A DNA stretch of 64,000 nucleotides from Archangium sp. (GTDB lineage Bacteria; Myxococcota; Myxococcia; Myxococcales; Myxococcaceae): contig JALHMW010000009.1 in the NCBI GenBank assembly GCA_022843845.1, positions 62,001 through 126,000 of the forward strand. Direction: 5' to 3'. Under the pieces are notes generated by a model, which had not been told where the DNA came from, made no database searches, and saw nothing but the letters and a program-made list of their open reading frames with translations. The translations under genes were made by a program, and so were the position numbers. Below are positions 1-9,400 of the stretch, piece after piece (within the stretch, counting starts at the first letter, position 1; every line of letters begins with the position of its first letter).

Positions 1-36
1 GAGCCTCGGAAGCCGCCCCGCGAAGAACACACGTGG

Positions 37-687
37 TCAACGAAGGCGGCGCACGAGCACGCGCCAATCGACCGAGCCCTCGGGGTTGCCGTCGAATGGC
101 GCCGCGTGCTCGTCGATCACCTCGAGATCGATCGGGAGCGGCACCCTTCCCGCGTCACCCACCAGCACCTCGCGACCGAGCGCTCGATGCGCCCGGAGCC
201 ACGGGATCAGTCTGACCGTGAGCGCCTCGTCGAAGGTGAGATCGCCGACCAGCACCACGTCGCAGTCGAAAGACGCCGCCTCACGCGCCAGCACGTCGAC
301 CGTCACCGTCTCGAGCCTGACTCCGTTGGCGGTGGCGTTGAGCTGCGCGGCGACCGACGCCACCGGGTCGACGTCGGCGCACACCACCTGCGTGGCTCCC
401 GACGTCATCGCTGCGAGCCCTTCGATCGCGCCGCCGCTCCCGACATCGAGCACGCGCTGGCCGTGCACCGACTCCCGATGATCGAGCACCCACCGCGCGA
501 GCGCTTGCCCACCCGGCCACGCGAACGCCCAATACGGCAGCTCGAGCCCCTGCAGGCGCGCTTCGTCGGGCGTCGCACGCCACAGCGGGCTCGTCGGCAT
601 GAGCAGGTGGAGCCGCAGCTCAGGCACGAGGGGCACCGACGACAGCTGCGTCACCGCGCGGACCAGCGCCTCGGCGTCGCCCGTCAC
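37..687 (-). CDS. Class I SAM methyltransferase, ETF-beta lysine methyltransferase-like
   Basis: Probable S-adenosylmethionine-dependent protein methyltransferase of 216 residues. The N-terminal segment PYWAFAWPGGQALARW is the hallmark of the ETF-beta lysine methyltransferase (METTL20)/PrmA-like group. It is followed by SAM motif I (DVGSGGAIEGLAA), an acidic end of strand beta2 (ADVDPVA) and a post-II GDLTFDE segment. The family trimethylates lysines on the electron-transfer flavoprotein beta subunit in mitochondria and some bacteria, but the substrate here is not shown by the sequence. The start is GTG at 687, overlapping the ribE stop by 4 bp (GTGA), which implies translational coupling. 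Nicotinamide N-methyltransferase-like annotation is the usual alternative. The class is secure, the substrate uncertain. Confidence 0.8.
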   Translation of the reverse strand: MTGDAEALVRAVTQLSSVPLVPELRLHLLMPTSPLWRATPDEARLQGLELPYWAFAWPGGQALARWVLDHRESVHGQRVLDVGSGGAIEGLAAMTSGATQVVCADVDPVASVAAQLNATANGVRLETVTVDVLAREAASFDCDVVLVGDLTFDEALTVRLIPWLRAHRALGREVLVGDAGRVPLPIDLEVIDEHAAPFDGNPEGSVDWRVLVRRLR

Positions 688-1316
688 GCGATGAAGCCGG
701 CGAGCCGCAGCTGCGCTTCCGTCAGCCCGCCGCGCTGGCCGATCATCTTCGCGACGAACTTGCCCACGATGTCAGCCTCGAGGTTCACCTTCGCGCCCGG
801 CCGCTTCTGCGAGAGCGACGTCTTCGCCCACGTCTCGGGGATCAACATCACGCCGAAGCTGTGCGCGTCGACGTGGGTGATCGTCAACGAGACGCCGTCG
901 ATGCAGACCGAGCCCTTCTCGACGAAGAACGGCGCCAGCGCCGACGGCAACGACAGGCGCAGCCGCCACGTCCCTCCGTCTGGGGTCACCTCGAGGAGCT
1001 CGCCGACGCCATCGACGTGCCCCTGCACCCAGTGCCCGCCGAGGCGGTCGCCCACGCGCAGGGCCTTCTCGAGGTTCACGCGAGTGCCGGTGCTCCAGGC
1101 ACCGAGCGTCGAGCGGCTCAACGTCTCAGGCGCCGCCTGCACGCGAAACGACGAGCCCCGCGACTCGACCACCGTCAGGCAGACGCCGTCACAGCTGATC
1201 GACTCGCCGTGTTTGAAGTCCGCCGGGTCGAAGTTGGAGTGAAGCCACACGTCCGTCACGCCTCCGGGCACCATGCGCTCGACGGTGCCCAGGTCCTGCA
1301 CGAGTCCGGTGAACAT
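684..1316 (-). CDS. ribE: Riboflavin synthase, alpha subunit
   Basis: Converts two 6,7-dimethyl-8-ribityllumazine molecules into riboflavin, the last step of riboflavin synthesis, in the cytoplasm. The 210 residues start with the diagnostic MFTGLVQDLG and hold two lumazine-binding barrels in tandem. The second begins around WVQGHVDGVGEL, and the conserved ISCDGVCLTV and VCIDGVSLTI strands mark one repeat each. Length is typical for the family (about 200-220). ATG start at 1316, 9 bp after the stop of the cyclic-nucleotide-binding gene and overlapping the methyltransferase by 4 bp, so the three probably form one operon. No other riboflavin gene and no FMN riboswitch is visible nearby, so ribBA/ribH must lie elsewhere. 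Confidence 0.95.
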   Translation of the reverse strand: MFTGLVQDLGTVERMVPGGVTDVWLHSNFDPADFKHGESISCDGVCLTVVESRGSSFRVQAAPETLSRSTLGAWSTGTRVNLEKALRVGDRLGGHWVQGHVDGVGELLEVTPDGGTWRLRLSLPSALAPFFVEKGSVCIDGVSLTITHVDAHSFGVMLIPETWAKTSLSQKRPGAKVNLEADIVGKFVAKMIGQRGGLTEAQLRLAGFIA

Positions 1317-1325
1317 GAGCGGCCC

Positions 1326-1856
1326 TTACTTCTTCTTCTTCGCCTTGCTCTTGGCCGTCTTCGGCCGCGAGACGCCGGCTTCCTGGAGCATGTCGAGGAA
1401 CTCCACGATGCGGCCGTCTGCCTTGCGCAGGCGACGCGACAGCATGCGGCAGATGTTCTGCAGGATGATGATGTAGGCGTAGTTGTCGGCCTTGTAGAGG
1501 TTCCACAGGTCGAGGTTGGTGAGCGCGTACGTCGTCGTCTTCTTCTTCACCAGGCACGTCGCGCTGCGCGGCTGCAGCTCGACCAGCGTCATCTCGCCGA
1601 ACGTCTCGCCGGGCCCGAGCCGCACGATCGGCACCTGGTTGCCTCGCGTCGACTTGCGCGCGACCTCGACCTCGCCGTCGCGAATCACGTACATCGTCCG
1701 GCCGAGCTCGCCCTCGTTGAAGATCCGATCGCCAGGCGCCCACGTCTGCTCCTCGAGGAAGTCGAAGAGGATGTCGAGGCTCGCCCCCTTGAGATCGTGG
1801 AAGACAGGCACGCTGCGCAGAAAGGTCGCTACCGAGGCGTCGCGTTTGACGTTCAT
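1326..1856 (-). CDS. Cyclic nucleotide-binding domain protein
   Basis: A cNMP-binding (Crp/PKA-R type) domain fills most of the protein, with the FLRSVPVFHDL entry helix, a GDRIFNEGELG turn, and a phosphate-binding cassette GETFGEMTLVELQPRSATC that carries the expected Glu and the Arg-Ser/Ala pair. No helix-turn-helix follows; the C-terminus is instead a lysine-rich tail (KSKAKKKK). It is therefore likely a ligand-sensing adaptor rather than a transcription factor. I start at the ATG at 1856 (MNVKRDAS), which gives 176 residues. An upstream in-frame ATG at 1940 would add 28 residues lacking domain features and has no ribosome-binding site. First gene of the ribE operon and divergent from the calpain-like gene. 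Ligand unknown. Confidence 0.8.
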   Translation of the reverse strand: MNVKRDASVATFLRSVPVFHDLKGASLDILFDFLEEQTWAPGDRIFNEGELGRTMYVIRDGEVEVARKSTRGNQVPIVRLGPGETFGEMTLVELQPRSATCLVKKKTTTYALTNLDLWNLYKADNYAYIIILQNICRMLSRRLRKADGRIVEFLDMLQEAGVSRPKTAKSKAKKKK

Positions 1857-1937
1857 GGGTCGCGAAGCTGCCACATTCTTTGGGCCACAAAGCACTGAAA
1901 AGACGTCTGTTTGGATGAGAGGAGCAACCGCGTAGGC

Positions 1938-1952
1938 CATTGTCTGACAATG
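1938..1952. promoter_or_regulatory. 15-bp perfect inverted repeat in divergent promoter region
   Basis: CATTGTC-T-GACAATG, 7-bp arms around one base, lies between the cyclic-nucleotide-binding gene (minus) and the calpain-like gene (plus), about 80 bp upstream of each chosen start. The position and dyad symmetry suggest an operator. No regulator is identified, and the palindrome also overlaps a possible upstream start codon of the minus-strand gene. Confidence 0.35.
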
Positions 1953-2026
1953 TAGGCAGGCTCTTCCAGAATCTCACTTCTGCTCGGAGCTCTGCTTTAT
2001 TGCCCAATCTTCAAGGGGTCCTCGCC

Positions 2027-3781
2027 ATGCCGATTCGGTTCAACGACGCCAAGCTGGGATCGCTCTACACGAACTTCGAGACGCAGAAGCGCTCCGACCC
2101 GAACCTGAAGCTGGGCCAGGACCAGGTGCTCCAGCTCGTCGCGCTGGTGGGCGATGGCCACCGCGGCTGGTCGGGGAACAAGGTCGCCGCCGAGCTCAAC
2201 AAGCCGGGCATGACGCGCGATCAGCAGGTCGCCCTCGTGAAGGGCGGCATGACGGCGAACGAGAAGAAAGACCTCGCGGCAATTCTCGACCAGGGCACCG
2301 TACCGCTCGAGCCGAGCGCGAAGCAGTTTCTCGAGGCCGTGCTCGACCGCGGCGCGCCGCAGCCGCCTCCTCCGCCGCGCACCAACGGCCTCGCCGTCTC
2401 GGGTGACCAGAAGAACGGCCTGACAGGCACCGCGAAAGCTGGCGCCACCATCGAGGCGATCAACATCTCGACGGCCCCCGGCGGCCGTCTGCACATGGAC
2501 GACACCACCGTCATCGGCAAGGCCGACGCCAACGGCGCCTTCACCATGGCCAGGCTGACCGGCGACCAGGCCATGCGCGAAGGCGACCTCATTCGCATGC
2601 GCGCCCGCAACGCTGACGGCTCCACGTCGGACTGGGTGACGATCAAGGCGACCGGCATCGCGTCGAAGGACACCAACAACGCCACCGTCGCCCTCTTCCG
2701 CATCGGCCTCGCCGACGTCGGCAACGGCAAGGTGTCGGTCAACAACATCAACGAGAGCCGCCAGGTGTCGGAGCCCGGCGCGCAGCTCGAGCTGACCAAC
2801 AAGCGCACCGGCGAGAAGACGAAGGTCACCGTCACCGAGACCGGCGGCTTCCCGGCTGGCTTCACCGTCAACGGCAAGCCCGGCGACTCGTTCGCGGTCG
2901 CGGCGTCCGATGGCGTGAACAACACGAACTTCGCGGGCTCGGTCGGCAACGTCACCGTGCCGGGCGGCGCTCCGTCGAACACCGACCTCATCCCCGACCC
3001 GGCCCTTCACCGAGACGAGCTCGACGCGGCCGGCAAGCCCCGCTTCAGCAAGGTCAACTTCACGGGGCCGCTCTTCGTCGACGGCGCGAAGGCCGAAGAC
3101 GTCAGGCAGGGGCAGATCGGCGACTGCTACTTCCCGGCCGCCATCGCGGCGATCGCCAAGTCCAACCCCGAGGCCATCAACAAGCTCATCAAGGACAACG
3201 GCGACGGCACCTACACCGTGACCTTCAAGCAGCGTGACTGGAACACGCAGGGCTTCAAGGACGTCGCGGTGAAGGTCGATGGCGATCTCTGGGCGCGCTC
3301 GTACGGCGGCGCCCTCTACGGCCACAGCGCCAACAGCTCCGACCCGAAGAAGATGGAGCTCTGGTTCCCGCTCGTCGAGAAGGCCTACGCGCAGTGGAAG
3401 GGCAGCTACAACGAGATCGGCGATGGCGGCCACTCGAGCGACGTGTTCGAGGCGGTGCTCGGTCGCGACGGCAACAGCATGAACATCTACGCCGGCAACC
3501 TCGACAGGGTGTTCGACACCATCAAGAAGAACATCGACGCCAGGCAGCCGCTCGCGGCCGGCACCTACCACGACGAAGCGCGCTACACGAACACGGGCGT
3601 CTACGGCGACCACGCGTACTCGATCCTCGGCTACGAGCAGCAGGGCACCGAGAGGTTCGTCATCCTGCGCAACCCGTGGGGCGAGTCGGAGCCTGCTGGC
3701 AACGGCGCCAATGACGGCGTCTTCAAGCTCAAGCTCGAAGCGTTCGCGAAGCTGTACCAGAACCTGATGTACACGAGCTGA
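2027..3781 (+). CDS. Calpain-family (C2) cysteine protease with beta-rich N-terminal region
   Basis: 584-residue putative thiol protease. The C-terminal ~230 residues form a calpain-type core: Cys367 in GQIGDCYFPAA, His529 in GDHAYSILGYE and Asn549 in LRNPWGESE, so the triad is complete. Residues about 1-110 are helical with a proline run (QPPPPPR). About 120-330 hold two Ig-like or transthyretin-like repeats (GTAKAGATIEAIN and PGAQLELTNK), as in surface or secreted proteins, yet there is no Sec signal peptide. ATG at 2027 is chosen because AAGGGG precedes it; the frame is open back to 1940 but without a ribosome-binding site. No calcium-binding calpain domains are present. Export could be non-classical, or the enzyme is intracellular. 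Followed 9 bp later by a small gene, likely co-transcribed. Confidence 0.85.
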   Translation: MPIRFNDAKLGSLYTNFETQKRSDPNLKLGQDQVLQLVALVGDGHRGWSGNKVAAELNKPGMTRDQQVALVKGGMTANEKKDLAAILDQGTVPLEPSAKQFLEAVLDRGAPQPPPPPRTNGLAVSGDQKNGLTGTAKAGATIEAINISTAPGGRLHMDDTTVIGKADANGAFTMARLTGDQAMREGDLIRMRARNADGSTSDWVTIKATGIASKDTNNATVALFRIGLADVGNGKVSVNNINESRQVSEPGAQLELTNKRTGEKTKVTVTETGGFPAGFTVNGKPGDSFAVAASDGVNNTNFAGSVGNVTVPGGAPSNTDLIPDPALHRDELDAAGKPRFSKVNFTGPLFVDGAKAEDVRQGQIGDCYFPAAIAAIAKSNPEAINKLIKDNGDGTYTVTFKQRDWNTQGFKDVAVKVDGDLWARSYGGALYGHSANSSDPKKMELWFPLVEKAYAQWKGSYNEIGDGGHSSDVFEAVLGRDGNSMNIYAGNLDRVFDTIKKNIDARQPLAAGTYHDEARYTNTGVYGDHAYSILGYEQQGTERFVILRNPWGESEPAGNGANDGVFKLKLEAFAKLYQNLMYTS

Positions 3782-3790
3782 GGGTGAGTC

Positions 3791-4144
3791 ATGGCGAAGC
3801 CTCCTGAACCAATCGAAGACGTGATGCCGAACGCGGCCTGGGTCGTCGAGGCCGAGGTGAAAGAAGTGCTCTCCACCGGCCCCACGCCCCCGCAGCCCAC
3901 CAACGCGCAGCCCGGCGCGACGAGCGTCGGCTACAAGTCTGCGTCGCAGACCGTGAAGCTCTCGATCAGCAAGGTGCTCAAGGGCGAGCAGGCGACCGAG
4001 CTCGTCGTCGAGAAGCCGGTGGGCTCGTACTCGCTGCGGCCGGGCAACAAGGGCCCGTTCCTCATCGACAAGAGCAAGACGATCCTCGGGCGCTACGGCC
4101 CCGACAGCTGGCACCTCGATCGAATCAAAGCCGCGATGAAGTAG
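3791..4144 (+). CDS. Small conserved-looking protein of unknown function
   Basis: 117 residues, ATG preceded by GAGGGTGAG, starting 9 bp after the protease stop, so probably the second gene of that transcript. I do not recognise the family. The sequence has a beta-rich pattern: AAWVVEAEVKEVLSTG, a Pro/Ala/Gln linker (PPQPTNAQPGATS), then VKLSISKVLKGE. This resembles small ligand- or protein-binding beta folds (the AEV.EVL...V.VLKG pattern of bacterial metal or inhibitor-like domains). An inhibitor or propeptide-like partner of the protease is possible from position alone. No signal peptide and no cysteines. Confidence 0.6.
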   Translation: MAKPPEPIEDVMPNAAWVVEAEVKEVLSTGPTPPQPTNAQPGATSVGYKSASQTVKLSISKVLKGEQATELVVEKPVGSYSLRPGNKGPFLIDKSKTILGRYGPDSWHLDRIKAAMK

Positions 4145-4162
4145 GCGGGCGTCGTCTCGAAG

Positions 4163-5485
4163 TCAGAGCGTGAACTGCTGAAGGAAGGCGCTGTCTGAGG
4201 TGCGCTTCCCGAACGCCTCGAGCACCCTGGCCGAGGGCGACCGGCCCGACTCGAGGACAGCCTCGAGCGGCGCGAGGAGCGGCACGTCGGCAGGGTCGAG
4301 CCGTGTGAGGCCCGCTCGGGCGATCGCCACCACGTCACGCGAGAGCCCGAGCAGGCCCTTCGCCTCGAGGCCTTCACGCTGCGCGGCGAGGTGCAGCGCG
4401 CGGTGCTCCTCCGCGGTCTTCGGCGTGGCCGCGGCGAGCTCGTCGACGGCCTGTCGATCGTAGAGCAGCCCACGCATCAGCGCGGCGAGCGCGCCAGTCA
4501 TCGGCCCGTCGACCGCGTCGGCGCTTCGCACCTCGAGCACACGCTTGATGCGCACCTCGGGGAAGAGCGTCGACAGGTGATCGACCCAGTCGGTGTCGAG
4601 CGCGGGCTGGCCCTCGAAGCCGTCAGCCAGCAACTGCCCGAAGGTGAGCTTCGGCGTGAGGTACTGGCCGTCGCGCCGGAGGAACAACAGCGGTGCTGCG
4701 AGGGCCCACTCCACGTACTTCCGGTACGAGAACGAGCCGTCGATCATGAAGGCCGGCGTGCCACACCGCGCAGGGTCGACGTCATTCCACACGCGGCTGC
4801 GGAACGAGTGGTAGCCGCTGACCGCGCCCTCGACGATGGGGCTGTTGGCGAACAACGCGACGGTGACGGGCGTCATGCGGGCGGCGGCGGTCACCTTGCG
4901 GGCGCAGTCGGCCTCGTCGCGCCAGTCGAGCGACACCTGCGCCGTCGTCGTCATCAACATCATGTTCAGCGCGTGCGAGCCGCGCGTGCCGAGGGTCTGC
5001 TGCATCGCCCCGTAGCGGGACTTCGGCATCCACGGCATCTCGGCGAGCCGCAGGAAGGGCCGGTAGCCGAGGCCCACGAGCCGTTGCCCGAGGCCGGTCG
5101 TCACCGTCTTCAGGCGCTCGAGGTGGGCCACGTTCTCTGCGTGGGCCTCGCGCGCCGTGGCGTACGGAGCCCCTGACAGCTCGAACTGGCCGCCGGGCTC
5201 GAGCGAGATCGTCACCCGCCCCTTCGTCAGCGCGATGACCGGCAGCCCGGGGCCTTCGCGAAACGGCTCCCAACCGTCGGGAACGAACGACTCGAGCAGC
5301 GCACCGACACCACCGCGGCCTTCGTACGGCACGGCGCCCGCCCCATCGACGGGGAAGAGCAGCTTCTCGTGCTCCAGACCCACGAGGCCCGCGCCGTCAC
5401 GCCGCTCGGCCGAGCGAAAGGTCTCTTCGAGCGCCTGCGCCGACGTCAGGGGCTGGACTTCAGTCTGGCGGGCGTCGAGCGACAT
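4163..5485 (-). CDS. Glutamate-cysteine ligase, GCS2 (plant/EgtA-like) type
   Basis: ATP-dependent ligation of glutamate and cysteine to gamma-glutamylcysteine, first step of glutathione synthesis. The 440-residue protein matches the plant-type GCS2 family in length and motifs: GLEHEKLLFP near the N-terminus (metal/Glu site), SLEPGGQFELSGAP, and the MLMTTTAQVSLDW core strand, followed by FANSPIVEG and IDGSFSYRKYVEWAL. I start at ATG 5485 (MSLDARQTE); an upstream GTG at 5518 adds 11 residues and overlaps the divergent gene. Transcribed away from the EI24 gene. No glutathione synthetase is adjacent, so a role in another thiol pathway such as ergothioneine is possible, but the neighbours give no support for that. 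Confidence 0.88.
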   Translation of the reverse strand: MSLDARQTEVQPLTSAQALEETFRSAERRDGAGLVGLEHEKLLFPVDGAGAVPYEGRGGVGALLESFVPDGWEPFREGPGLPVIALTKGRVTISLEPGGQFELSGAPYATAREAHAENVAHLERLKTVTTGLGQRLVGLGYRPFLRLAEMPWMPKSRYGAMQQTLGTRGSHALNMMLMTTTAQVSLDWRDEADCARKVTAAARMTPVTVALFANSPIVEGAVSGYHSFRSRVWNDVDPARCGTPAFMIDGSFSYRKYVEWALAAPLLFLRRDGQYLTPKLTFGQLLADGFEGQPALDTDWVDHLSTLFPEVRIKRVLEVRSADAVDGPMTGALAALMRGLLYDRQAVDELAAATPKTAEEHRALHLAAQREGLEAKGLLGLSRDVVAIARAGLTRLDPADVPLLAPLEAVLESGRSPSARVLEAFGKRTSDSAFLQQFTL

Positions 5486-5549
5486 GCAATGAAGGCGGCT
5501 GTATAACGTGCCCTTCACGCGAGCCCACCAATTCCCGAAGAGGCCTCTT

Positions 5550-6341
5550 GTGACCGCCGCGATCCCTCACTTGCCGGCCGCCGCCCAGTTCGGGGACTTC
5601 TTTCGAGGGCTCTCCCTGCCCTTTCGGGCGCTGCGGGTGATGGTGTCGTCGCCGAAGCTCTTCGGGCTCTCACTCGTCTCGGGCCTCGTCACGAGCGGCG
5701 TGCTGGCAGGGCTCGCGTGGTTCTGGTGGCCCCGGGCCTTCGGGTGGGCCGAGGCGCTGATCGGCACGGGCACGTGGCGCGACGTGGTCTCGGCCGTCGT
5801 CGGCTTTCTCTTCTTCGCGCTCACGTTCTTCGTCAGCGCGCTGACAGTGCCCAACCTCGTGCTCGCGCCGCTGCAGGACCCGCTGTCAGAGGCGACCGAA
5901 GAGCGCTGCGGAGATTTCACGGCGCCGGCGTTCTCGTTCCAGGCGACCCTGCGAGGCACGTTGCACTCCATCGGTCACACCCTGCTGCGCCTGGCGACCC
6001 AGCTCCTGGGCATGGCGGTGCTGCTCCCGCTCAACCTGATCCCCGGCGCCGGCAGCATCGCGTTCGCGATCGCGGGCTCGCTCTGGAGCATGTTCTGTCT
6101 GGCCATCGAGCACCTCTCGAACCCGATGGCGCGACACCTCTACCCCTTCGGCCAGGTGGTGCTCGTGCTGCGGCGGCGGCTCGCGCTGTCGCTCGGCTTC
6201 GGCGCGGCCCTCTACGTCATGCTGTGGGTGCCGGTGCTCAACTTCTTCCTCATGCCCGTCGCCGTGGTGGCCGGCACCCTGTTGTTCCGCGCCCTCCGCG
6301 AGGCGAAGGCGCTGGGAGCGCCGCCGCCCGCCGGTCGATGA
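5550..6341 (+). CDS. EI24/CysZ-type multipass membrane protein
   Basis: 263-residue inner-membrane protein. The N-terminal FFRGLSLPFRALRVMVSSP is the amphipathic entry typical of EI24/CysZ (PF07264). Hydrophobic segments follow, around LFGLSLVSGLVTSGVLAGLAW, VVSAVVGFLFFALTFFVS, the LLRLATQLLGMAVLLP region, and ALYVMLWVPVLNFFLMPVAV. CysZ moves sulfate in enterobacteria; EI24-like proteins elsewhere have no settled role. A link to the divergent glutamate-cysteine ligase through sulfur supply is tempting but unproven. I choose GTG 5550 because GAAGAGG precedes it; GTG 5508 adds 14 basic residues and would overlap the divergent gene. Confidence 0.8.
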   Translation: MTAAIPHLPAAAQFGDFFRGLSLPFRALRVMVSSPKLFGLSLVSGLVTSGVLAGLAWFWWPRAFGWAEALIGTGTWRDVVSAVVGFLFFALTFFVSALTVPNLVLAPLQDPLSEATEERCGDFTAPAFSFQATLRGTLHSIGHTLLRLATQLLGMAVLLPLNLIPGAGSIAFAIAGSLWSMFCLAIEHLSNPMARHLYPFGQVVLVLRRRLALSLGFGAALYVMLWVPVLNFFLMPVAVVAGTLLFRALREAKALGAPPPAGR

Positions 6342-6473
6342 CGCGCCGTGCCTGAGTTGGGTCGGCCCGGGAACGTGGCCCTCCAGACGGGTGTTGGGCT
6401 TCCTTGAAGGGCCAGACCCCGGTGATTAGGCTCCAGCCGTCGCTACACCGGATTCATCGAGGAAAATCACCAC

Positions 6474-9400
6474 ATGCCTATGCTCCGCAGGGTCGTCGTC
6501 GTCGCCGCGCTGGTCGTCGCGTGGGCGCTCGCCGGAAACGACCGCGCACCGCTCACCCTCACGATGGTCAAGCAGGTCGAAGCCGCGCCCACGCGCGGCG
6601 GTGAGGAAGGCACCAAGGCGCCGCACGAGCTGTCGGCGCTCCGCGTGCTCACCAAGGTGATCCTCTACGTGAAGGACAACTACGTCGACCCCAAGCGGGT
6701 TCGGCCCAAAGAGATGATGGTCGCCGCGCTCGAGGCGGTCGAGAAGTCGGTGCCCGAGGTGATGGTCGACGGCTCGGCCGAGTCGGGCAAGGTGCGCCTC
6801 AACGTCAACGGCAAGACCAAGGAGTTCGACATCACCCACGTCGACACCCTCTGGCGCATGTCGTTCACCATGAAGGACGTCTTCGACTTCATCGCGAAGA
6901 ACATGCGGCCCACCGATGACACGCGCGAGATCGAATACGCGGCCGTCAACGGCATGCTCAACACGCTCGACCCGCACTCGATTCTGCTGCGGCCCGAGAT
7001 GTACCGCGAGATGAAGCTGTCGACGAAGGGCGAGTTCGGCGGCCTGGGCTTCGTCATTCAGATGCGTGAGGGCATCCTCACCGTCGTCAAGGTGCTGCCC
7101 AAGACGCCCGCCTTCCGCGCCGGCATCAAGAAGGACGATCAGATCACCCGCATCGGCGAAGAGTCGACGGTCAACATGGACCTCAACGAGGCCGTCGGGA
7201 AGCTGCGCGGCCCGGTCGACTCGCGCGTCACCATCACCGTCAACCGCAAGGGCTGGGACAAGGGCCAGGCGATGACGCTGACCCGCGCGCTCATCACCAT
7301 CGACTCGGTGCAGTCGAAGCTGCTCGCGTCGAACGTCGGCTACGTGCGCGTGAAGAACTTCCAGGGCAACACCACGAAGGACCTGAGCCTGGCGCTGCAG
7401 GAGCTCACGAAAGAGGCCAGGGGCAACGGCAGCCCGGTAGGCCTCAAGGGCGTGGTGCTCGACCTGCGCGGCAACCCCGGCGGCCTGCTCGACCAGGCGA
7501 TTCAGGTGAGCGATCTCTTCGTCAGCAGCGGCACCATCGTCGCGACGGTCGGCCTCTCGGACAAGCTCCGCGAAGAGAAGCGCGCCCATGAAGACGACAG
7601 CGACGAGGCGTACCCCGTCGTGGTGCTCGTCAACGCCGGCAGCGCGTCGGCCTCCGAGATCGTCGCCGGAGCGCTCAAGAACCTGAACCGCGCCGTCATC
7701 ATCGGCCGGCAGACCTTCGGCAAGGGCTCGGTGCAGGTGCTCTACGACTTCCCCGACGAGAGCGCGCTCAAGCTCACCATCGCCAAGTACCTCACGCCCG
7801 GTGACATCTCGATTCAGGAGATCGGCATCACCCCCGACATCCAGCTCATCCCCACGCGCGTCTCGAAGGACCGCGTCGACGTGTTCGCGCCCCGCCGCTC
7901 GATGGGCGAGGCCGATCTCGATCACCACTTCGGCAACCCGTCGAACGACAAGGCCGCCAAGAAGCGTGAAGAGGTCGTCGTGCGCGAGAAGCCGTCGATG
8001 ACGCTGAAGTACCTCAAGGAGGAGAAGGAGAAGGTCGCCGTCGCGCCGAAGCCCGACGAGAAGAAGGACCCGAAGGGCGCGCCACCCAAGGGCAAGGCCC
8101 CTGCAGCGAAGAACCCGCTGACCGACGCAGAGGCCGCGCCGCCCGAAGAAGACCTCGACGATCAGCTCGACGCCGAGTCGCAAGACGAGGTGCGCGAGGA
8201 CTTCGAGGTCTCGTTCGCCAGAGACTTCCTGCTGACGGCGCCGCACCTGCGCCGCGACAAGATGCTCGAGGCCGGCGCGAAGTTCGTCGCCCAGAAGACG
8301 AAGCAGGAAGAGGAGCGCATCGCCGGCGCCATCACCACCCTCGGCATCGACTGGACCCCCGGCGAGACGCCGAAGAAGGTGTCGATCGACAGCAGCCTCA
8401 AGCCCAACGTCGAGCGGAAGATCACCGCCGGCGAGACCGTCGAGCTCGAGCTGACCGCCGAGAACAAGGGCGCCGAGCCCATCAAGCGCCTGCGCGCGTG
8501 GATCGAGAGCGAGAACGGCTTCATCGACCGTCGCGAGTTCCTCTTTGGCGCGCTCAAGCCCGGCGAGAAGCGCTCGTGGACCGTCAGCGTGAAGCTCCCG
8601 AAGGATCTCATCTCGCGGCGCGACGGCATCACGGTGAAGTTCCAGGACGACTCGACCGAGGTGCTCCAGGAGACCGTCGCCGGAGAGCTGAACTTCGTCG
8701 AGCTCCCGCGGCCCCGCTTCGCCTACTCGTACCAGCTCATCGATGACTGCCAGACCTGCAACCAGGACGGCCAGGCCCAGCGCGGCGAGACCCTCTCGTT
8801 GCTCCTCGACGTCACCAACGTCGGCACCGGCAAGGCGCTCGACACCTTCACCATCATTCGCAACGCCGGCGACCCGAACATCTTCATCGAGAAGGGCCGC
8901 TTCAAGCTCGGCGAGCTCGACGTCGGTGAGACCAAGACGGCGCGCTTCAGCCTCGGCGTGAAGAAGGGCCTCAAGGCCGACGAGTTCGGCCTGCGCGTGA
9001 ACGTGATCGACGAGCCCCTCGAGGAGTTCCTCGCCGACAAGCTGATGGTGCCGGTGGTGCCCGATGGCGCAGCGCCGCTGGTGCTCGAGCCCCGCAAGGC
9101 CGTCTCCCGCATCGCCGACAAGGCCGAGCTCTTCAACAGCGCCGATCCCCGCTCGAACGTCATCGCCCGCCTGCCGAAGGGCGCGGTCATCACCGAGCAG
9201 GCCCGAGGCGCCACCATGGCCCGCGTCGAGTGGGGCGAGAACCGCTTCGCCTTCGTCAAGGTGTCCGATCTGCGCGACGCGCGCGGCCAGAAGCCGGCGC
9301 TCCCGAAGGGCAAGGAATACGAGTCCGTGCCGTTTCGCGCTCCCGCGCAGATCAGCATGAACGTCGACTCGACCGCTGGAGGCACCGCCGTCGATTCCTC

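Noticed and set aside
1997..4114. Long minus-strand frame opposite the calpain-like gene
   Set aside because: Antisense shadow of high-GC codons with no recognisable fold; the plus strand has an intact protease with a good ribosome-binding site.
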